Origin: an uncultured Oscillospiraceae bacterium
GTDB lineage: Bacteria > Bacillota > Clostridia > Oscillospirales > Acutalibacteraceae
Reading direction: 5' to 3'
DNA: 64,000 nt
Assembly (NCBI GenBank): GCA_900546265.1
Contig: URCA01000009.1
Coordinates: forward strand, 1 to 64,000
Of this stretch, positions 8,501-18,186 are shown piece by piece. The notes beneath the pieces are model-generated. The model ran no database searches. It had not been told where the DNA came from and worked only from the letters and a program-made list of their open reading frames with translations. Position 1 is the stretch's first letter, and each line of letters starts with the position of its first letter. A program made the translations under genes and the position numbers.

Positions 8501-8569
8501 TATTAGAGCAAATAGGAAAAACCACTTGACTTATCATGCGAATAATGCTATATTCAATATATCAAATAG
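8501..8569 (+). promoter_or_regulatory. Promoter and operators of cassette A
   Basis: TTGACT (8526-8531) and TATATT (8549-8554) with a 17-bp spacer form the promoter of the gene starting at 8597. TATATCAAATAG at 8558-8569 covers the likely transcription start and matches the regulator's operator half; the opposite half is weaker. A further copy of the core, GAGCAAATAG, lies upstream of the -35 box at 8506-8515. The rest of the 8292-8500 region is AT-rich and shows nothing else I can name. Confidence 0.75.
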
Positions 8570-8596
8570 AGTGATAGAAACGCTGGAGGGCTTGGG

Positions 8597-11473
8597 ATGC
8601 GTATAGTGAACAGAAAGAAGACATCACCCAGGCTGGCCGCCGCCGCGTCTGCGCTGCTGCTTCTTCTGGCGGCGCTGCCGGCCGCCGGACCTGCGAAAGC
8701 GGAGGGGGAGACGCCGCCCTCCGACAATAGTGCCTCGGCCGTCGGCCTGCAAACGTATACGTCTTATATAAAAGCCCAAACCGTTTCCGATGCCGAAGGG
8801 GACGCCGCCCAGGTAACGGTTCCCTCTGCCCAGTCCGCGGACACACAGACGACGGACAACTTTAAGGATACGGGCAAAAGCTGCGCGATTCTAACCGACA
8901 CAGGATTTGTGGAATGGACGTTTTCTGTCCCTAAAGAAGGATTATATCAAATTTATATTACCTATGCTGCGGGAAGTGCTTCCAGCGGCGATATTGAGGC
9001 CAGTGCCGCAATTGATGGGAAGACTCCGTTTCGGGAGCTGAGCGCTCTGGCGTTCAAGCGAACCTATGAGCAGCGGGATGAAATCAAGACCAATGTAGCG
9101 GGGAATGATATCAAGCCCGACGCCGTGGAAATCGTCCGCTGGTCCGAGACGGGCCTGCAGGACGCGTCGGGTTATGTGGCGGCGCCGTTCCGGATAGCGC
9201 TTGCGGCGGGAAGCCACACGCTGCGGCTGACCGGCGTGCGGGGAAGCCTGGCGGTACATAGCATTCGGATAGCCGCGCCGGTGGAACCGATGCCCTACGC
9301 TGCGTATCTCGCGCAGCAGAAGGCGGCGGGCCGCGGCACGCCGCAGGTGCCTCTCGCCTTTGTGGAAGGGGAAAAACCGACCCTTAAAAGCGACTTGTCC
9401 ATCCTGCCGGCCTCTGATCGCAGCTCGCCGACCACCTATCCGCAGTCGGCATCGGCCGTCAAGCTGAACACTTTGGGCGGTTCGAGCTGGAAGCGGGTGG
9501 GGGAGTCCGTCACCTGGACCATCCAAGTGAAGGAATCCGGCCTGTATCAAATCGCTCCCCGGTTCCGCCAGAATATCCTGGACGGTATTTTTACCAGCCG
9601 CAGGCTGCTGATCGACGGCGAGGTCCCCTTCAAGGAGGCGGAAAGCCTGCGGTTCGGATACGACGCCAACTGGCAGCTGGAGGCCTTAGGCGGGGCGGAA
9701 CCGTATCTGTTTTATCTGGAAAAGGGCACCCACCAGCTGACGCTGCAGGTGGTGATGGGCTATGTGGCGGAGGTGATCGGCCAGGTTCAGGCCTCCCTGA
9801 CCACGCTCAACGAGGTGTACCGCAAAATCATCATGATCGCCGGCACTTCCCCCGACGTCTATCGGGACTATAACTTTAAAGCGCTGATTCCCGAGGAGAT
9901 AGCGGAATTCGGCCGGCAGAAAGCCCTGCTGCAAAACGTTGTGGATACCATCGACGCGCAGACAGGCACCGGCGGCAGCTATACGTCTATCATTAAAAAA
10001 ATTGTGTTCCAGCTGGGGCGGATGTACGACAACCCCGAATCTATTGCCAAGTACCTGGAGCAGTTTAAATCCAACATCGGCTCCCTCGGTACCTGGCTGC
10101 TCAGCGCCAACGAGCAGCCGCTGCAGATCGATCGGATTTATATCGCGCCCGAAGGGGCGGCTCTGCCCGCCGCCGATGCCGGCTTTTTCTCGCGCCTGGG
10201 TTTCGGTGTGCAGTGCTTTATTTCCAGCTTCTTCACCGACTACAGCGCCGTGGGCCAGACGGGTGACGCCTCGTACGATCAGTCCCTGAAGGTCTGGATT
10301 CAGACCGGACGGGATCAGGCGGAAATTCTGCGACGGCTGATCGACACCGGCTTTTCCGGTCAGCAGAAAGCGTCGGTGAATTTGGAGCTGGTGGCGCAGG
10401 GAACTCTGCTGCAGTCGGTGCTGGCGGGGCTCGGCCCGGACGTGGTGCTGAACAATCCGGTGTCGGAGCCTATCAACTACGCCGTTCGCAACGCGGTGCT
10501 GGATCTTACGCAGTTTAAGGATTACGCCGAGGTGGCCTCCTGGTTTCATCCCGCCGCCGTCGAACCATATACATACAAGGGAAAAACCTACGCTCTTCCC
10601 GAAACCTTTACCTTCCCCATGTTCTTTTACCGTACCGATATTTTCGAGGAGCTGGGACTGAAAGAGCCGGAAAGCTGGGACGACATCATCGAGATGATCC
10701 CCAACCTGCAGAAGAAAAACTTGTCCATGGCCTTTCCGAAGGATATCAACGGCTATGCCCTGCTGCTGTATCAGAACGGCGGCGATCTATATATAAACGA
10801 GGGCGAAAAAACCAACCTGAAATCCAACGAAGCGCTCAACTCCTTCGTGGAATTCACCGAAATGTTCACCTTGTACGATCTGCCGATTACCTACGACTTT
10901 CCCAACCGGTTCCGCTCGGGGGAAATGCCCTGCGGCATCCAGGACTACACCATGTATAATCAGCTGACCGTTTTCGCGCCGGAAATCAAAGGGTTATGGA
11001 AATTCATTCCAGTACCCGGCAAGAAGAAGGCTGACGGGACGACGGAAAACATTTCGGTGGGCACCGGTATGGGGGATATGATCCTGGCCGGCAGCCGGAA
11101 CCCCGATCTTTCCTGGGAATTTCTGAAATGGTGGATGTCTGCCGACGTGCAGAGCGCGTTCGCCAAGGAGATGGAGACCATTCTCGGACCGGCGGCCAAG
11201 CAGCCCACCGCCAACATGGAGGCGCTGACGAAGATGACCTGGAGCAGCGCGGAATCCCGAAGCCTGCAGCAGCAGCTCGAGCATGTCCGCGCCGTGCCGG
11301 AGGTGCCCGGCGGGTATTATCTCACCCGTGTCATCACCTTCGCCCTCAACCGGGTGTATAACGGTTCCGGCACCCAGAACATGGCGGAAAATCCGGTGGA
11401 GGTTTTGTCCGAATACGTGCCGGAGCTGAACGACGAGCTCAGGCGCAAGCGCGAGGAGTTCGGCGTGAAATAA
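8597..11473 (+). CDS. Giant solute-binding protein with two N-terminal beta modules (cassette A)
   Basis: The product has 958 residues. A signal peptide (1-36, no lipobox) is followed by two beta-sandwich modules that look like carbohydrate-binding domains (about 92-232 and 290-395, each with a GLYQI strand and a (K/G)xxHxLxL strand), a largely helical region (400-555), and a family 1 solute-binding domain from about 562 to the end (LKVWIQTGRDQAEIL, LPETFTFPMFFYRTDIFEEL, NRFRSGEMPCGI). It ends in the charged RRKREEFGVK. Ordinary family members have 400-550 residues, so more than half of this protein is extra. It lacks a lipid anchor and a terminal membrane helix, so its attachment is unclear. 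GGAGGG precedes the ATG. It heads the cassette and should feed the permease pair just downstream. Paralogues start at 34873 and 57758. Confidence 0.85.
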   Translation: MRIVNRKKTSPRLAAAASALLLLLAALPAAGPAKAEGETPPSDNSASAVGLQTYTSYIKAQTVSDAEGDAAQVTVPSAQSADTQTTDNFKDTGKSCAILTDTGFVEWTFSVPKEGLYQIYITYAAGSASSGDIEASAAIDGKTPFRELSALAFKRTYEQRDEIKTNVAGNDIKPDAVEIVRWSETGLQDASGYVAAPFRIALAAGSHTLRLTGVRGSLAVHSIRIAAPVEPMPYAAYLAQQKAAGRGTPQVPLAFVEGEKPTLKSDLSILPASDRSSPTTYPQSASAVKLNTLGGSSWKRVGESVTWTIQVKESGLYQIAPRFRQNILDGIFTSRRLLIDGEVPFKEAESLRFGYDANWQLEALGGAEPYLFYLEKGTHQLTLQVVMGYVAEVIGQVQASLTTLNEVYRKIIMIAGTSPDVYRDYNFKALIPEEIAEFGRQKALLQNVVDTIDAQTGTGGSYTSIIKKIVFQLGRMYDNPESIAKYLEQFKSNIGSLGTWLLSANEQPLQIDRIYIAPEGAALPAADAGFFSRLGFGVQCFISSFFTDYSAVGQTGDASYDQSLKVWIQTGRDQAEILRRLIDTGFSGQQKASVNLELVAQGTLLQSVLAGLGPDVVLNNPVSEPINYAVRNAVLDLTQFKDYAEVASWFHPAAVEPYTYKGKTYALPETFTFPMFFYRTDIFEELGLKEPESWDDIIEMIPNLQKKNLSMAFPKDINGYALLLYQNGGDLYINEGEKTNLKSNEALNSFVEFTEMFTLYDLPITYDFPNRFRSGEMPCGIQDYTMYNQLTVFAPEIKGLWKFIPVPGKKKADGTTENISVGTGMGDMILAGSRNPDLSWEFLKWWMSADVQSAFAKEMETILGPAAKQPTANMEALTKMTWSSAESRSLQQQLEHVRAVPEVPGGYYLTRVITFALNRVYNGSGTQNMAENPVEVLSEYVPELNDELRRKREEFGVK

Positions 11474-11524
11474 ATCCCGGATCCCTTGCCCCCACCCTCG
11501 TATGCGAAAGGATTGGTCATACGA

Positions 11525-12445
11525 ATGAGACGATCAAAGACCCTGCGGGCGCCAGGCGGGCTTTGGCAGGAAATGAAGAAAAGCCGCATCTCCTATTTGT
11601 TTATCCTGCCTTATGTCGCGTTGTTTTTCATCTTCGTGGTGCTGCCGGTGGCGGTGTCCCTGGTGCTCAGCTTCACCTCCTTCAACGTGCTGGAGCCGCC
11701 GCGTTTCACCGGGCTGGCTAATTACACCCGCCTGCTGTTCAACGACAGTGTGTTTCTCAAGGGTGTGCAGAACACTATCATCCTTTCGGTCGTGCTGGGG
11801 CCGGGCAGCTACCTGCTTTGCATGCTGTTCGCCTGGTTTATCAACGAATTGAAGCCGAAGATGCGCGCGTTTGTCACCCTGATATTTTATGCGCCGTCGA
11901 TTTCGGGCAACATTTACCTCATCTGGCAGGTGATGTTCAGCGGCGACGAGTATGGCTATGTCAACAGCCTGCTGACCAAGATGAACCTTATCCAGAAGCC
12001 CATTCAGTTCCTGCAGAACACCGAGTATATTCTGCCGATTGTGATTGTGGTTTCCTTGTGGGTCAGCCTCGGCACCAGCTTCCTGTCCTTTATCGCCGGC
12101 TTCCAGGGGGTGGACAAAACCTACTACGAGGCGGGGGCCATCGATGGGGTGCGCAACCGGTGGCAGGAGCTGTGGTATATCACGCTGCCCATGATTAAGC
12201 CTCAAATGATGTTCAGCGCGGTGATGAGCATCACCTCGGCCTTCAATGTCGGCACCCTGATCACCGCGTTGTGCGGCTATCCCACAGTGGACTATGCCGC
12301 GCACACGATTATGAACCACCTGACCGATTACGGCACCATCCGCTTTGAGATGGGGTACGCCTCGGCGATCGCTACATTGCTGTTCCTCATGATGGTGGGG
12401 GCCAACCTTCTGGCCCAGAGGCTTATCGCCAAGGTGGGCGAATAG
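11525..12445 (+). CDS. Sugar ABC transporter permease (LplB/UgpA-like), cassette A pair 1
   Basis: This is an inner-membrane subunit of a CUT1-type sugar importer, about 306 residues, with six predicted membrane helices beginning with ISYLFILPYVALFFIFVVLP. The EAA loop that docks the ATPase is YYEAGAIDGVRNRWQELWYI followed by TLPMIKP. I prefer the ATG at 11525; in-frame TTG codons at 11486 and 11513 are possible but poorly placed relative to the AAAGGA at 11508. It pairs with the following permease and presumably with the giant binding protein upstream. Close paralogues lie in the same position in cassettes B and C. Confidence 0.9.
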   Translation: MRRSKTLRAPGGLWQEMKKSRISYLFILPYVALFFIFVVLPVAVSLVLSFTSFNVLEPPRFTGLANYTRLLFNDSVFLKGVQNTIILSVVLGPGSYLLCMLFAWFINELKPKMRAFVTLIFYAPSISGNIYLIWQVMFSGDEYGYVNSLLTKMNLIQKPIQFLQNTEYILPIVIVVSLWVSLGTSFLSFIAGFQGVDKTYYEAGAIDGVRNRWQELWYITLPMIKPQMMFSAVMSITSAFNVGTLITALCGYPTVDYAAHTIMNHLTDYGTIRFEMGYASAIATLLFLMMVGANLLAQRLIAKVGE

Positions 12446-12464
12446 CGCGGCGATCGGATAATCG

Positions 12465-12494
12465 GCGGGTTTACCCGCAACCTGAACGGAAAGG
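12465..12494 (+). repeat. Short leader repeat with hairpin, copy 1
   Basis: GCGGGTTTACCCGC forms a 6-bp stem and is followed by AACCTGAACGGAAAGG, which includes the ribosome binding site of the next gene. A similar 30-base block occurs at 41731-41760 in front of a different gene of cassette B. Function unknown; it may be a leftover of shared ancestry or a translation-control element. Confidence 0.35.
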
Positions 12495-12505
12495 CGTGGC
12501 TGCTA

Positions 12506-13399
12506 ATGGATAAAACGGCGGTGCAGCGACCGGCGCGCCGGCGCCGGCAAAAAAAATTATATCTCAACCGTTCGCTGGGTGGCAATCTGGCGATTGTGGT
12601 GATGATGACGCTGGTGGGGTTGTTCATGGCCCTGCCTCTGGTGTACTCCATCTGCAGCGCCCTCAAGCCGCTGGATGAGCTGTGGATGTATCCGCCGAGG
12701 TTTTTCGTGGAAAATCCCACGGTGAAAAATTTTTCGGACTTGTTCGAGATGATGAGCGACAGCTGGGTGCCCTTCTCCCGCTACCTGTTCAACACCTTGT
12801 TTGTGGCGGTGGTGGGCACGGCGGGGCATGTGATCGTCGCCTCCCTGTGCGCGTACGCGCTGGCCAAGCATCATTTCCCCGGGCAGAATCTGATTTTCCG
12901 GATCATCGTGCTGTCTCTGATGTTCAGCACGGCCGTCACCCAGGTGCCCAGCTTTCTCATCATGACCAAGCTGCATATGATCAACACTTTTTCCGCCCTG
13001 ATTCTTCCAGCCTTCGCCTCCTCCCTCGGGCTGTATTTGATGAAGCAGTTCATGGAGACCAGCATTCCCGACGCGCTGCTGGAATCCGCCCGCATTGACG
13101 GCTCCGGCGAATGGCGCACCTTTTGGCGCATTGTCATGCCTCTGGTCAAGCCGGCATGGCTGACCCTGATTATTTTCTCCTTCCAGGGGCTTTGGAATAC
13201 GGGCACCAACGTGCTCATCCAGAGCGAGGATTTGAAGACCCTCAACTACGCTCTGACCCAAATCGTGGCCGGCGGCATCGCGCGTTCCGGCACGGCGGCG
13301 GCGGCCACCATCGTCATGATGAGCGTCCCGGTCGTTATCTTTGTGATTTCGCAGAGCAATATCGTGGAAACCATGGCCACTTCCGGCATGAAAGATTAA
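12506..13399 (+). CDS. Sugar ABC transporter permease (MalG/UgpE-like), cassette A pair 1
   Basis: This 297-residue protein is the second permease of pair 1. It starts with an Arg/Lys-rich cytoplasmic tail, then a first helix around LAIVVMMTLVGLFMALPLVY and the sequence SALKPLDELWMYPP that is typical of MalG-like subunits. The EAA loop is LLESARIDGSGEWRTFWRIV followed by MPLVKPAW. GGAAAGG lies upstream of the ATG. Together with the preceding subunit it should form the translocation channel for the substrate bound by the giant binding protein. It ends with VETMATSGMKD, a tail shared with the paralogues at 38689 and, less closely, 61822. Confidence 0.9.
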   Translation: MDKTAVQRPARRRRQKKLYLNRSLGGNLAIVVMMTLVGLFMALPLVYSICSALKPLDELWMYPPRFFVENPTVKNFSDLFEMMSDSWVPFSRYLFNTLFVAVVGTAGHVIVASLCAYALAKHHFPGQNLIFRIIVLSLMFSTAVTQVPSFLIMTKLHMINTFSALILPAFASSLGLYLMKQFMETSIPDALLESARIDGSGEWRTFWRIVMPLVKPAWLTLIIFSFQGLWNTGTNVLIQSEDLKTLNYALTQIVAGGIARSGTAAAATIVMMSVPVVIFVISQSNIVETMATSGMKD

Positions 13400-13412
13400 G
13401 CGGGGTGACGGT

Positions 13413-15539
13413 TTGAAGCTGACGAAAAAAATTGCGGCGGCAGCGCTGCTGCTGACGCTGGCGGCGGGGGCGTTTCCCGTCCTGGCCGAAACCCCGTATG
13501 AAACGTATACCTATTCCTACGAAGGGGACGTGCAAATTTCTCCCAGCGCCTATACGCCGGATAAAAAGGTGTCCACTTTCGGCGAGGCCGGCACGCTCAA
13601 CGCCCCCGCCGACATTATCCGGGACGGTCGCGGCAATTTTGTGGTGGCGGACAAGGAGAATAACCGGATCGTCGTCCTCGATCCCCAGACCCTGCATGCT
13701 GTTAAGATCCTGGACGGGTTTACCGGCAAGAACGGGCAGCCGGACACCTTCAACAAACCGCAGGGGGTGTTTTCCGCCCCGAGCGGCCGGCTCTATGTGG
13801 CGGATACCGATAACGGCCGCCTGGTGGTGTTCGATAAGGACTACGCCTACGTGACCACCATCGACCCGCCCAGCGCCGACATTCTGCCGGAAAATTTCAA
13901 ATATAACCCCAAGGCGGTGGCGGTGGACAAGGCGGGGCGCATTTATGTGGTGTCCATGAACACCAATATGGGCGTCATCGCTCTGGACAAAAACGGCGGC
14001 TTTGAGGCCTTTATTGGCGCTCAGCGGGTCAAGCCCAATCTGGCGGAGCTGTTCTGGCGCACCTTCATGACGGAGGAGCAAAAAGCCATGACCACCAGCT
14101 TTGTGCCGGTGGAGTACAGCAATCTGACGATTGACGATAAGGGGTTCGTTTATGTGACGGCCTCCTCCATCGATCGGTATACCCTGTACAACACCATCTG
14201 GACCCGTTCTGCCGACAGTTCCTATGCGCCTATCAAAAAGATCAACCCTTCCGGCACCGATGTGCTCAGCCGTACCGGCTTTTTTCCGCCGGTGGGAGAC
14301 ATCAACTTCGACGCGTATACCGGTGCCAAGGAGCCGGTGTATCCCTCCTCCATCAGCGAGGTCACCCTGATGGGCAACGGCATGTACACGCTGGTCGACA
14401 AGGAATACAGCAAGCTGTTCACCTACGATTCCTACGGCAACCTGCTCTACGCCTTCGGCGGCGAGGGGGAAGCGCTGGGCCTGTTCGGTCAGCTGGCCTC
14501 CGTGGCCTGTGACGGTGACAGGCTGCTGGCGCTGGACAGCCTGGACGGCTCCATCACCCTGTTCCGCAAAACCGCTTACGGCAGGAAGGTGGACGAGGTC
14601 ATCGGCTATCAGGAAAACCGAGAATACGATAAGGCGATGGCCGGATGGCGGGAATTGGCTGGGCTTAATAACAATTTCGATCTGGCCTATCTAGGGATCG
14701 GCAAAACCTTACTGGAACAGGGCGATTATCAGGCAGCCATGGAAAATTTCCGCTTGATCAACAACCGCTCTTATTATTCCAGGGCCTATAAGCTGTACCG
14801 GCAGACTATTCTCGACAAGATCGGCCTGCTTCTGGTGGCGGGGGCGGTGGTGCTGATCGTGCTGCTGGTGAAATTCTTCGCTTTTGCTAAGGCCTATAAC
14901 GGCCGTCTGAAGCCTTCCGGCGCTCCCCGCGGTTTCCGGGAGGAAATCGTATACGGGTTCCATGTAATATTCCACCCCTTCGACGGCTTCTGGGATTTGA
15001 AGCATGAAAGGCGGGGCGGTATGCGGGGCGCCACCTTCTGGCTGGGCGTTACCCTGCTGGTCCAGCTGTACAGTGTGCTGGGCAAGGGCTATCTCTTGGG
15101 CGAAAAGGGAGACGTGCTGGAGGCGCTGGTGAATCTGCTGGCCCCCTTCCTGCTGTGGATCGTGGCCAACTGGTGCCTGACCTCGCTGATGGACGGCAAA
15201 GGCAGTTTCCGGGATATTTACATTGCCGCCTCCTATGCGCTGATACCGTTGACCCTCTTCAATCTGCCCTGTACCATCTTCAGCAATTTCCTTATCACAG
15301 AGGAAATGTCTATTCTCAGCTTCGTGATGGCTGTGGGCTCCTTTTGGATGGGCCTGCTTATCTTCTTCGGCATGATGGTGACCCACGAATATTCCTTTGG
15401 GAAAAACATCGTGGTGTCCCTGCTGACGGTGGTCGGCATCGCCATCATCCTGTTCCTGGTCATGATATTCTTCAGCCTGACGGGCCGGATGGTGGACTTA
15501 ATCACCAACATCGTCAACGAAATCACCTTCCGCATGTGA
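13413..15539 (+). CDS. Secreted NHL-propeller/TPR protein fused to a Yip1-type membrane domain (cassette A)
   Basis: The product has 708 residues. A signal peptide (1-24) is followed by an extracellular beta-propeller of NHL-like repeats (about 50-390; NNRIVVLDPQT, GRLYVADTDNGRLVVFD), a TPR-like helical hairpin (about 395-455; YDKAMAGW, LEQGDYQAAMENFRL), a membrane helix (around 470-490), and a C-terminal domain with about five more helices of Yip1 type (PF04893-like) beginning at FHVIFHPFDGFWDLKHERRG. The start codon is TTG, as in both paralogues; GGGGTGACGG precedes it and the signal peptide starts there. In cassette B the same parts are encoded by two overlapping genes. The propeller outside and the Yip1 domain in the membrane suggest a scaffold or sensor coupled to the importers on either side; this role is inferred. 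Confidence 0.8.
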   Translation: MKLTKKIAAAALLLTLAAGAFPVLAETPYETYTYSYEGDVQISPSAYTPDKKVSTFGEAGTLNAPADIIRDGRGNFVVADKENNRIVVLDPQTLHAVKILDGFTGKNGQPDTFNKPQGVFSAPSGRLYVADTDNGRLVVFDKDYAYVTTIDPPSADILPENFKYNPKAVAVDKAGRIYVVSMNTNMGVIALDKNGGFEAFIGAQRVKPNLAELFWRTFMTEEQKAMTTSFVPVEYSNLTIDDKGFVYVTASSIDRYTLYNTIWTRSADSSYAPIKKINPSGTDVLSRTGFFPPVGDINFDAYTGAKEPVYPSSISEVTLMGNGMYTLVDKEYSKLFTYDSYGNLLYAFGGEGEALGLFGQLASVACDGDRLLALDSLDGSITLFRKTAYGRKVDEVIGYQENREYDKAMAGWRELAGLNNNFDLAYLGIGKTLLEQGDYQAAMENFRLINNRSYYSRAYKLYRQTILDKIGLLLVAGAVVLIVLLVKFFAFAKAYNGRLKPSGAPRGFREEIVYGFHVIFHPFDGFWDLKHERRGGMRGATFWLGVTLLVQLYSVLGKGYLLGEKGDVLEALVNLLAPFLLWIVANWCLTSLMDGKGSFRDIYIAASYALIPLTLFNLPCTIFSNFLITEEMSILSFVMAVGSFWMGLLIFFGMMVTHEYSFGKNIVVSLLTVVGIAIILFLVMIFFSLTGRMVDLITNIVNEITFRM

Positions 15540-15556
15540 AAGGCAGGTGCCCAACA

Positions 15557-18172
15557 GTGAAAACAAAACGATGGCTTTCCCTGCTGACGGCGGCGGTGTT
15601 GTTGGCGGGGGCCGCCGCCGGACCGGCTGTCCGGGGCGAGGAAGCGGCCGGCGAGGCGGCGGGTGATATCGCCGTAACCGGCGAACCCGTTTCCATCTCG
15701 TTTGATTATCCTTCGGAAGAGGCCATGTTGGCGGACATGACGCTGGCGGCGCAAAACAGCCGCTATGCCCTGTATGTGCAGGCCTCCTCCATGGCGGTGG
15801 CTCTGCTGGACAAGGCGACCGGCAAAGCGGCGTTTTCCAATCCTTACGATGCCGCCCGGGACTCCTCCTTTAACGGCGACACTGAGAAAAATCTTGAATC
15901 CCAGCTGGTGCTCACCTACGTGGATGATAAAAACGAGCAGAGCCGTCTGTGGTCATCCGCCGACTGTGCCGAGCTCGGCCAGTTCCGTGCGGAAGAAACC
16001 GCTGCCGGCGTCCGTTTTCAGCTCTCCATCGGCAAGGAAGCGGTGGATTTCCAAATCCCCGCCGCTTTCACGGTAGAGCGGTTTGAAGAACTTACCGGCC
16101 GAATGAGCGGCCGCGCCAAGCGGAAGATGAACGTCTTCTATACCCGCTATTCCCTTGCGGACATTACCGATGAGGCGGAACGCAAGAAAATGATCGATAC
16201 CTATCCGCCGCTGGCGAATGAGGATTTATACGTCTGTATCGATCTCAGCGAGCGGGAAAAAGAAGAGCTTTCCGGCTACCTGGAGGAAGCCGGATATTCC
16301 GCGGCCGATTATCAGGCGGACAGCACAAAGCTGAATATTCGCGAGGAGGAGGAAACCACCTATTCCCCCAACTTCAAGCTGACGCTGGAGTATACCTTGA
16401 CGGACGAGGGGCTGGAGGTCACTATCCCGAGTGCGTCTATCCAGTACGATAAAAAGCATTTTACCCTTATCTCTATTCAATTGCTGGAATACTTTGGCGC
16501 GGATAAGCCGGGAGATGCCAGCGACGGCTATGTGTTTCTGCCCGATGGCTCTGGCGCGCTGTTGTCCATGAACAATCCGGATGAAAACCGCCGCCCGGTT
16601 ATCTCCGGTAATGTGTACGGGCGGGACGCCGCCACGACGCAGAAGGTGGATGAACGCTCGGGCCAGATTTTCCATCTGCCGGTGTACGGCATCCGCCGGA
16701 ACAACCAGAGCGCTCTGTTCGCCATCATCGACAGCGGCGCGGAGGTAAGCACCATTTCCGCCAAGCTGGGCAAGCCCAACAGCGATTATTACGAGGTGTT
16801 CAACACCTTCTATCTGACCACCAGCGAACGGGTCACTCTGGATGCCAAGGTTGCCTCTATCGGCTCCGCCCAACAGGTGTATGTGTACGATGCCAACGCT
16901 TACAAACAGGATTTGCGCGTGCGGTACACCCTGCTCACCGGCGGGGAGGCCACCTACAGCGGTATGGCCAGAGTATACCGGGACTATCTGCTGTCCCATG
17001 GCATGCGGGAACGACCCGAAAGCAACACCGTGCGTCTGGGGCTGGAAACCCTGGGCACCTCCCTGTACGCTACCTCCTTTCTCGGTATCGAATACCAGGC
17101 CAGCGCCGATTACACTACCTATGCCCAGAGCGAGGAAATGGCCCGCTACTTTCTGGAGAACGGCGCGTCCCGCCTGTCGCTGACCCTAACGGGCTGGCAG
17201 AAAAATGGACTGGACGCGGGGGTGGCCAACAAGGTGCGCCTGGCCGGATCCCTCGGCGGGAAAAAGGGCCTGGCCAGCCTGCGGGACTGGGCGAAAGGCT
17301 CCAACGTGGCGCTGCTGCCTGACGTGGATCTGCTCTTTGTGGCCCGCGATACGCTTTTCGACGGGTTCTCCAAGTCCTTCGACAGCGGCCGGAAGCTCAA
17401 TAAGAAATACGCGGGCAACAGCATCTACCGGCCGGATATTTCCCAATTCGGAAAAACCGCCTTCGCCGTCTCCCCGCACAAATACGCGTCGTATTGGGCG
17501 AGCTTTTTCAAGGGGTATCAAAAGCTGGGGCTTTCCGCCGTCTCCCTTGGCACGGTGGGAACCTCTCTCAACTCCAATTTCGATTCCTCCCACGCCTATA
17601 ACCGCGGCGATACGCTGGCCCTGCTTCAAAAGCAGCTGGGTACCCTTTCGGGAACGTACAGCCTCAGCTTTGACGGCGGCAACGCCTATGTCCTGCCCTA
17701 CGCGTCGAATTTGAACCGGGTTCCCATTCGGCATTCCGGGTACACCGGGGAAACCAGCGCTGTGCCGTTCCTGCAACTGGCGGTGGCCGGCGCCATGACC
17801 TGCCAGTCCGCTTCCCTGAACCTGGACGAGGATATACAGACCGCTCTTCTCGGCTGTATCGAAAGCCGGACGTCTCCCAGCTTTGTGCTGGCAGCCGACC
17901 ATGTCCAGCGGTTGAAGACCACCGAGCACACCGCGTATTATGCTGTTAGCTACCCTGTGCTGAAAGAAACGGTGCTCGAGCAGTACCGTTATGTGCAGGA
18001 GGCCTTGGAGGCGGTAGAGGGTCAGGTCATGACGGATCACGCCGTGCTGGCTCCCGACGTCTCCCGCACCGTCTATTCCGGCGGTACAAAAATCTATGTC
18101 AACTACAATCAGGCGGCCTATACGGCGGACGGTTTGACCGTTCCCGCCGGCGGCTACGCCGTGCAGCGCTGA
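15557..18172 (+). CDS. Secreted DUF5696-family protein (cassette A)
   Basis: This exported protein of about 871 residues begins at a GTG (VKTKRWLSLLTAAVLLAGAA) with a type I signal peptide; the frame is open far upstream but only as a shadow of the previous gene. It matches the DUF5696-type protein found beside sugar importers in Paenibacillus and Clostridia. The first 450 residues are beta-rich (GYVFLPDGSGALLSMNNP, TYSGMARVYRDYLL); the second half alternates strands and helices with acidic residues at strand ends (VALLPDVDLLFV, LNSNFDSS), which suggests a TIM barrel such as a glycoside hydrolase. No catalytic residue has been established. The paralogue at 41773 is a lipoprotein; this one has no lipobox. 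It sits between the Yip1 protein and permease pair 2. Confidence 0.75.
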   Translation: MKTKRWLSLLTAAVLLAGAAAGPAVRGEEAAGEAAGDIAVTGEPVSISFDYPSEEAMLADMTLAAQNSRYALYVQASSMAVALLDKATGKAAFSNPYDAARDSSFNGDTEKNLESQLVLTYVDDKNEQSRLWSSADCAELGQFRAEETAAGVRFQLSIGKEAVDFQIPAAFTVERFEELTGRMSGRAKRKMNVFYTRYSLADITDEAERKKMIDTYPPLANEDLYVCIDLSEREKEELSGYLEEAGYSAADYQADSTKLNIREEEETTYSPNFKLTLEYTLTDEGLEVTIPSASIQYDKKHFTLISIQLLEYFGADKPGDASDGYVFLPDGSGALLSMNNPDENRRPVISGNVYGRDAATTQKVDERSGQIFHLPVYGIRRNNQSALFAIIDSGAEVSTISAKLGKPNSDYYEVFNTFYLTTSERVTLDAKVASIGSAQQVYVYDANAYKQDLRVRYTLLTGGEATYSGMARVYRDYLLSHGMRERPESNTVRLGLETLGTSLYATSFLGIEYQASADYTTYAQSEEMARYFLENGASRLSLTLTGWQKNGLDAGVANKVRLAGSLGGKKGLASLRDWAKGSNVALLPDVDLLFVARDTLFDGFSKSFDSGRKLNKKYAGNSIYRPDISQFGKTAFAVSPHKYASYWASFFKGYQKLGLSAVSLGTVGTSLNSNFDSSHAYNRGDTLALLQKQLGTLSGTYSLSFDGGNAYVLPYASNLNRVPIRHSGYTGETSAVPFLQLAVAGAMTCQSASLNLDEDIQTALLGCIESRTSPSFVLAADHVQRLKTTEHTAYYAVSYPVLKETVLEQYRYVQEALEAVEGQVMTDHAVLAPDVSRTVYSGGTKIYVNYNQAAYTADGLTVPAGGYAVQR

Positions 18173-18186
18173 AAGGAGGAAGCCGT

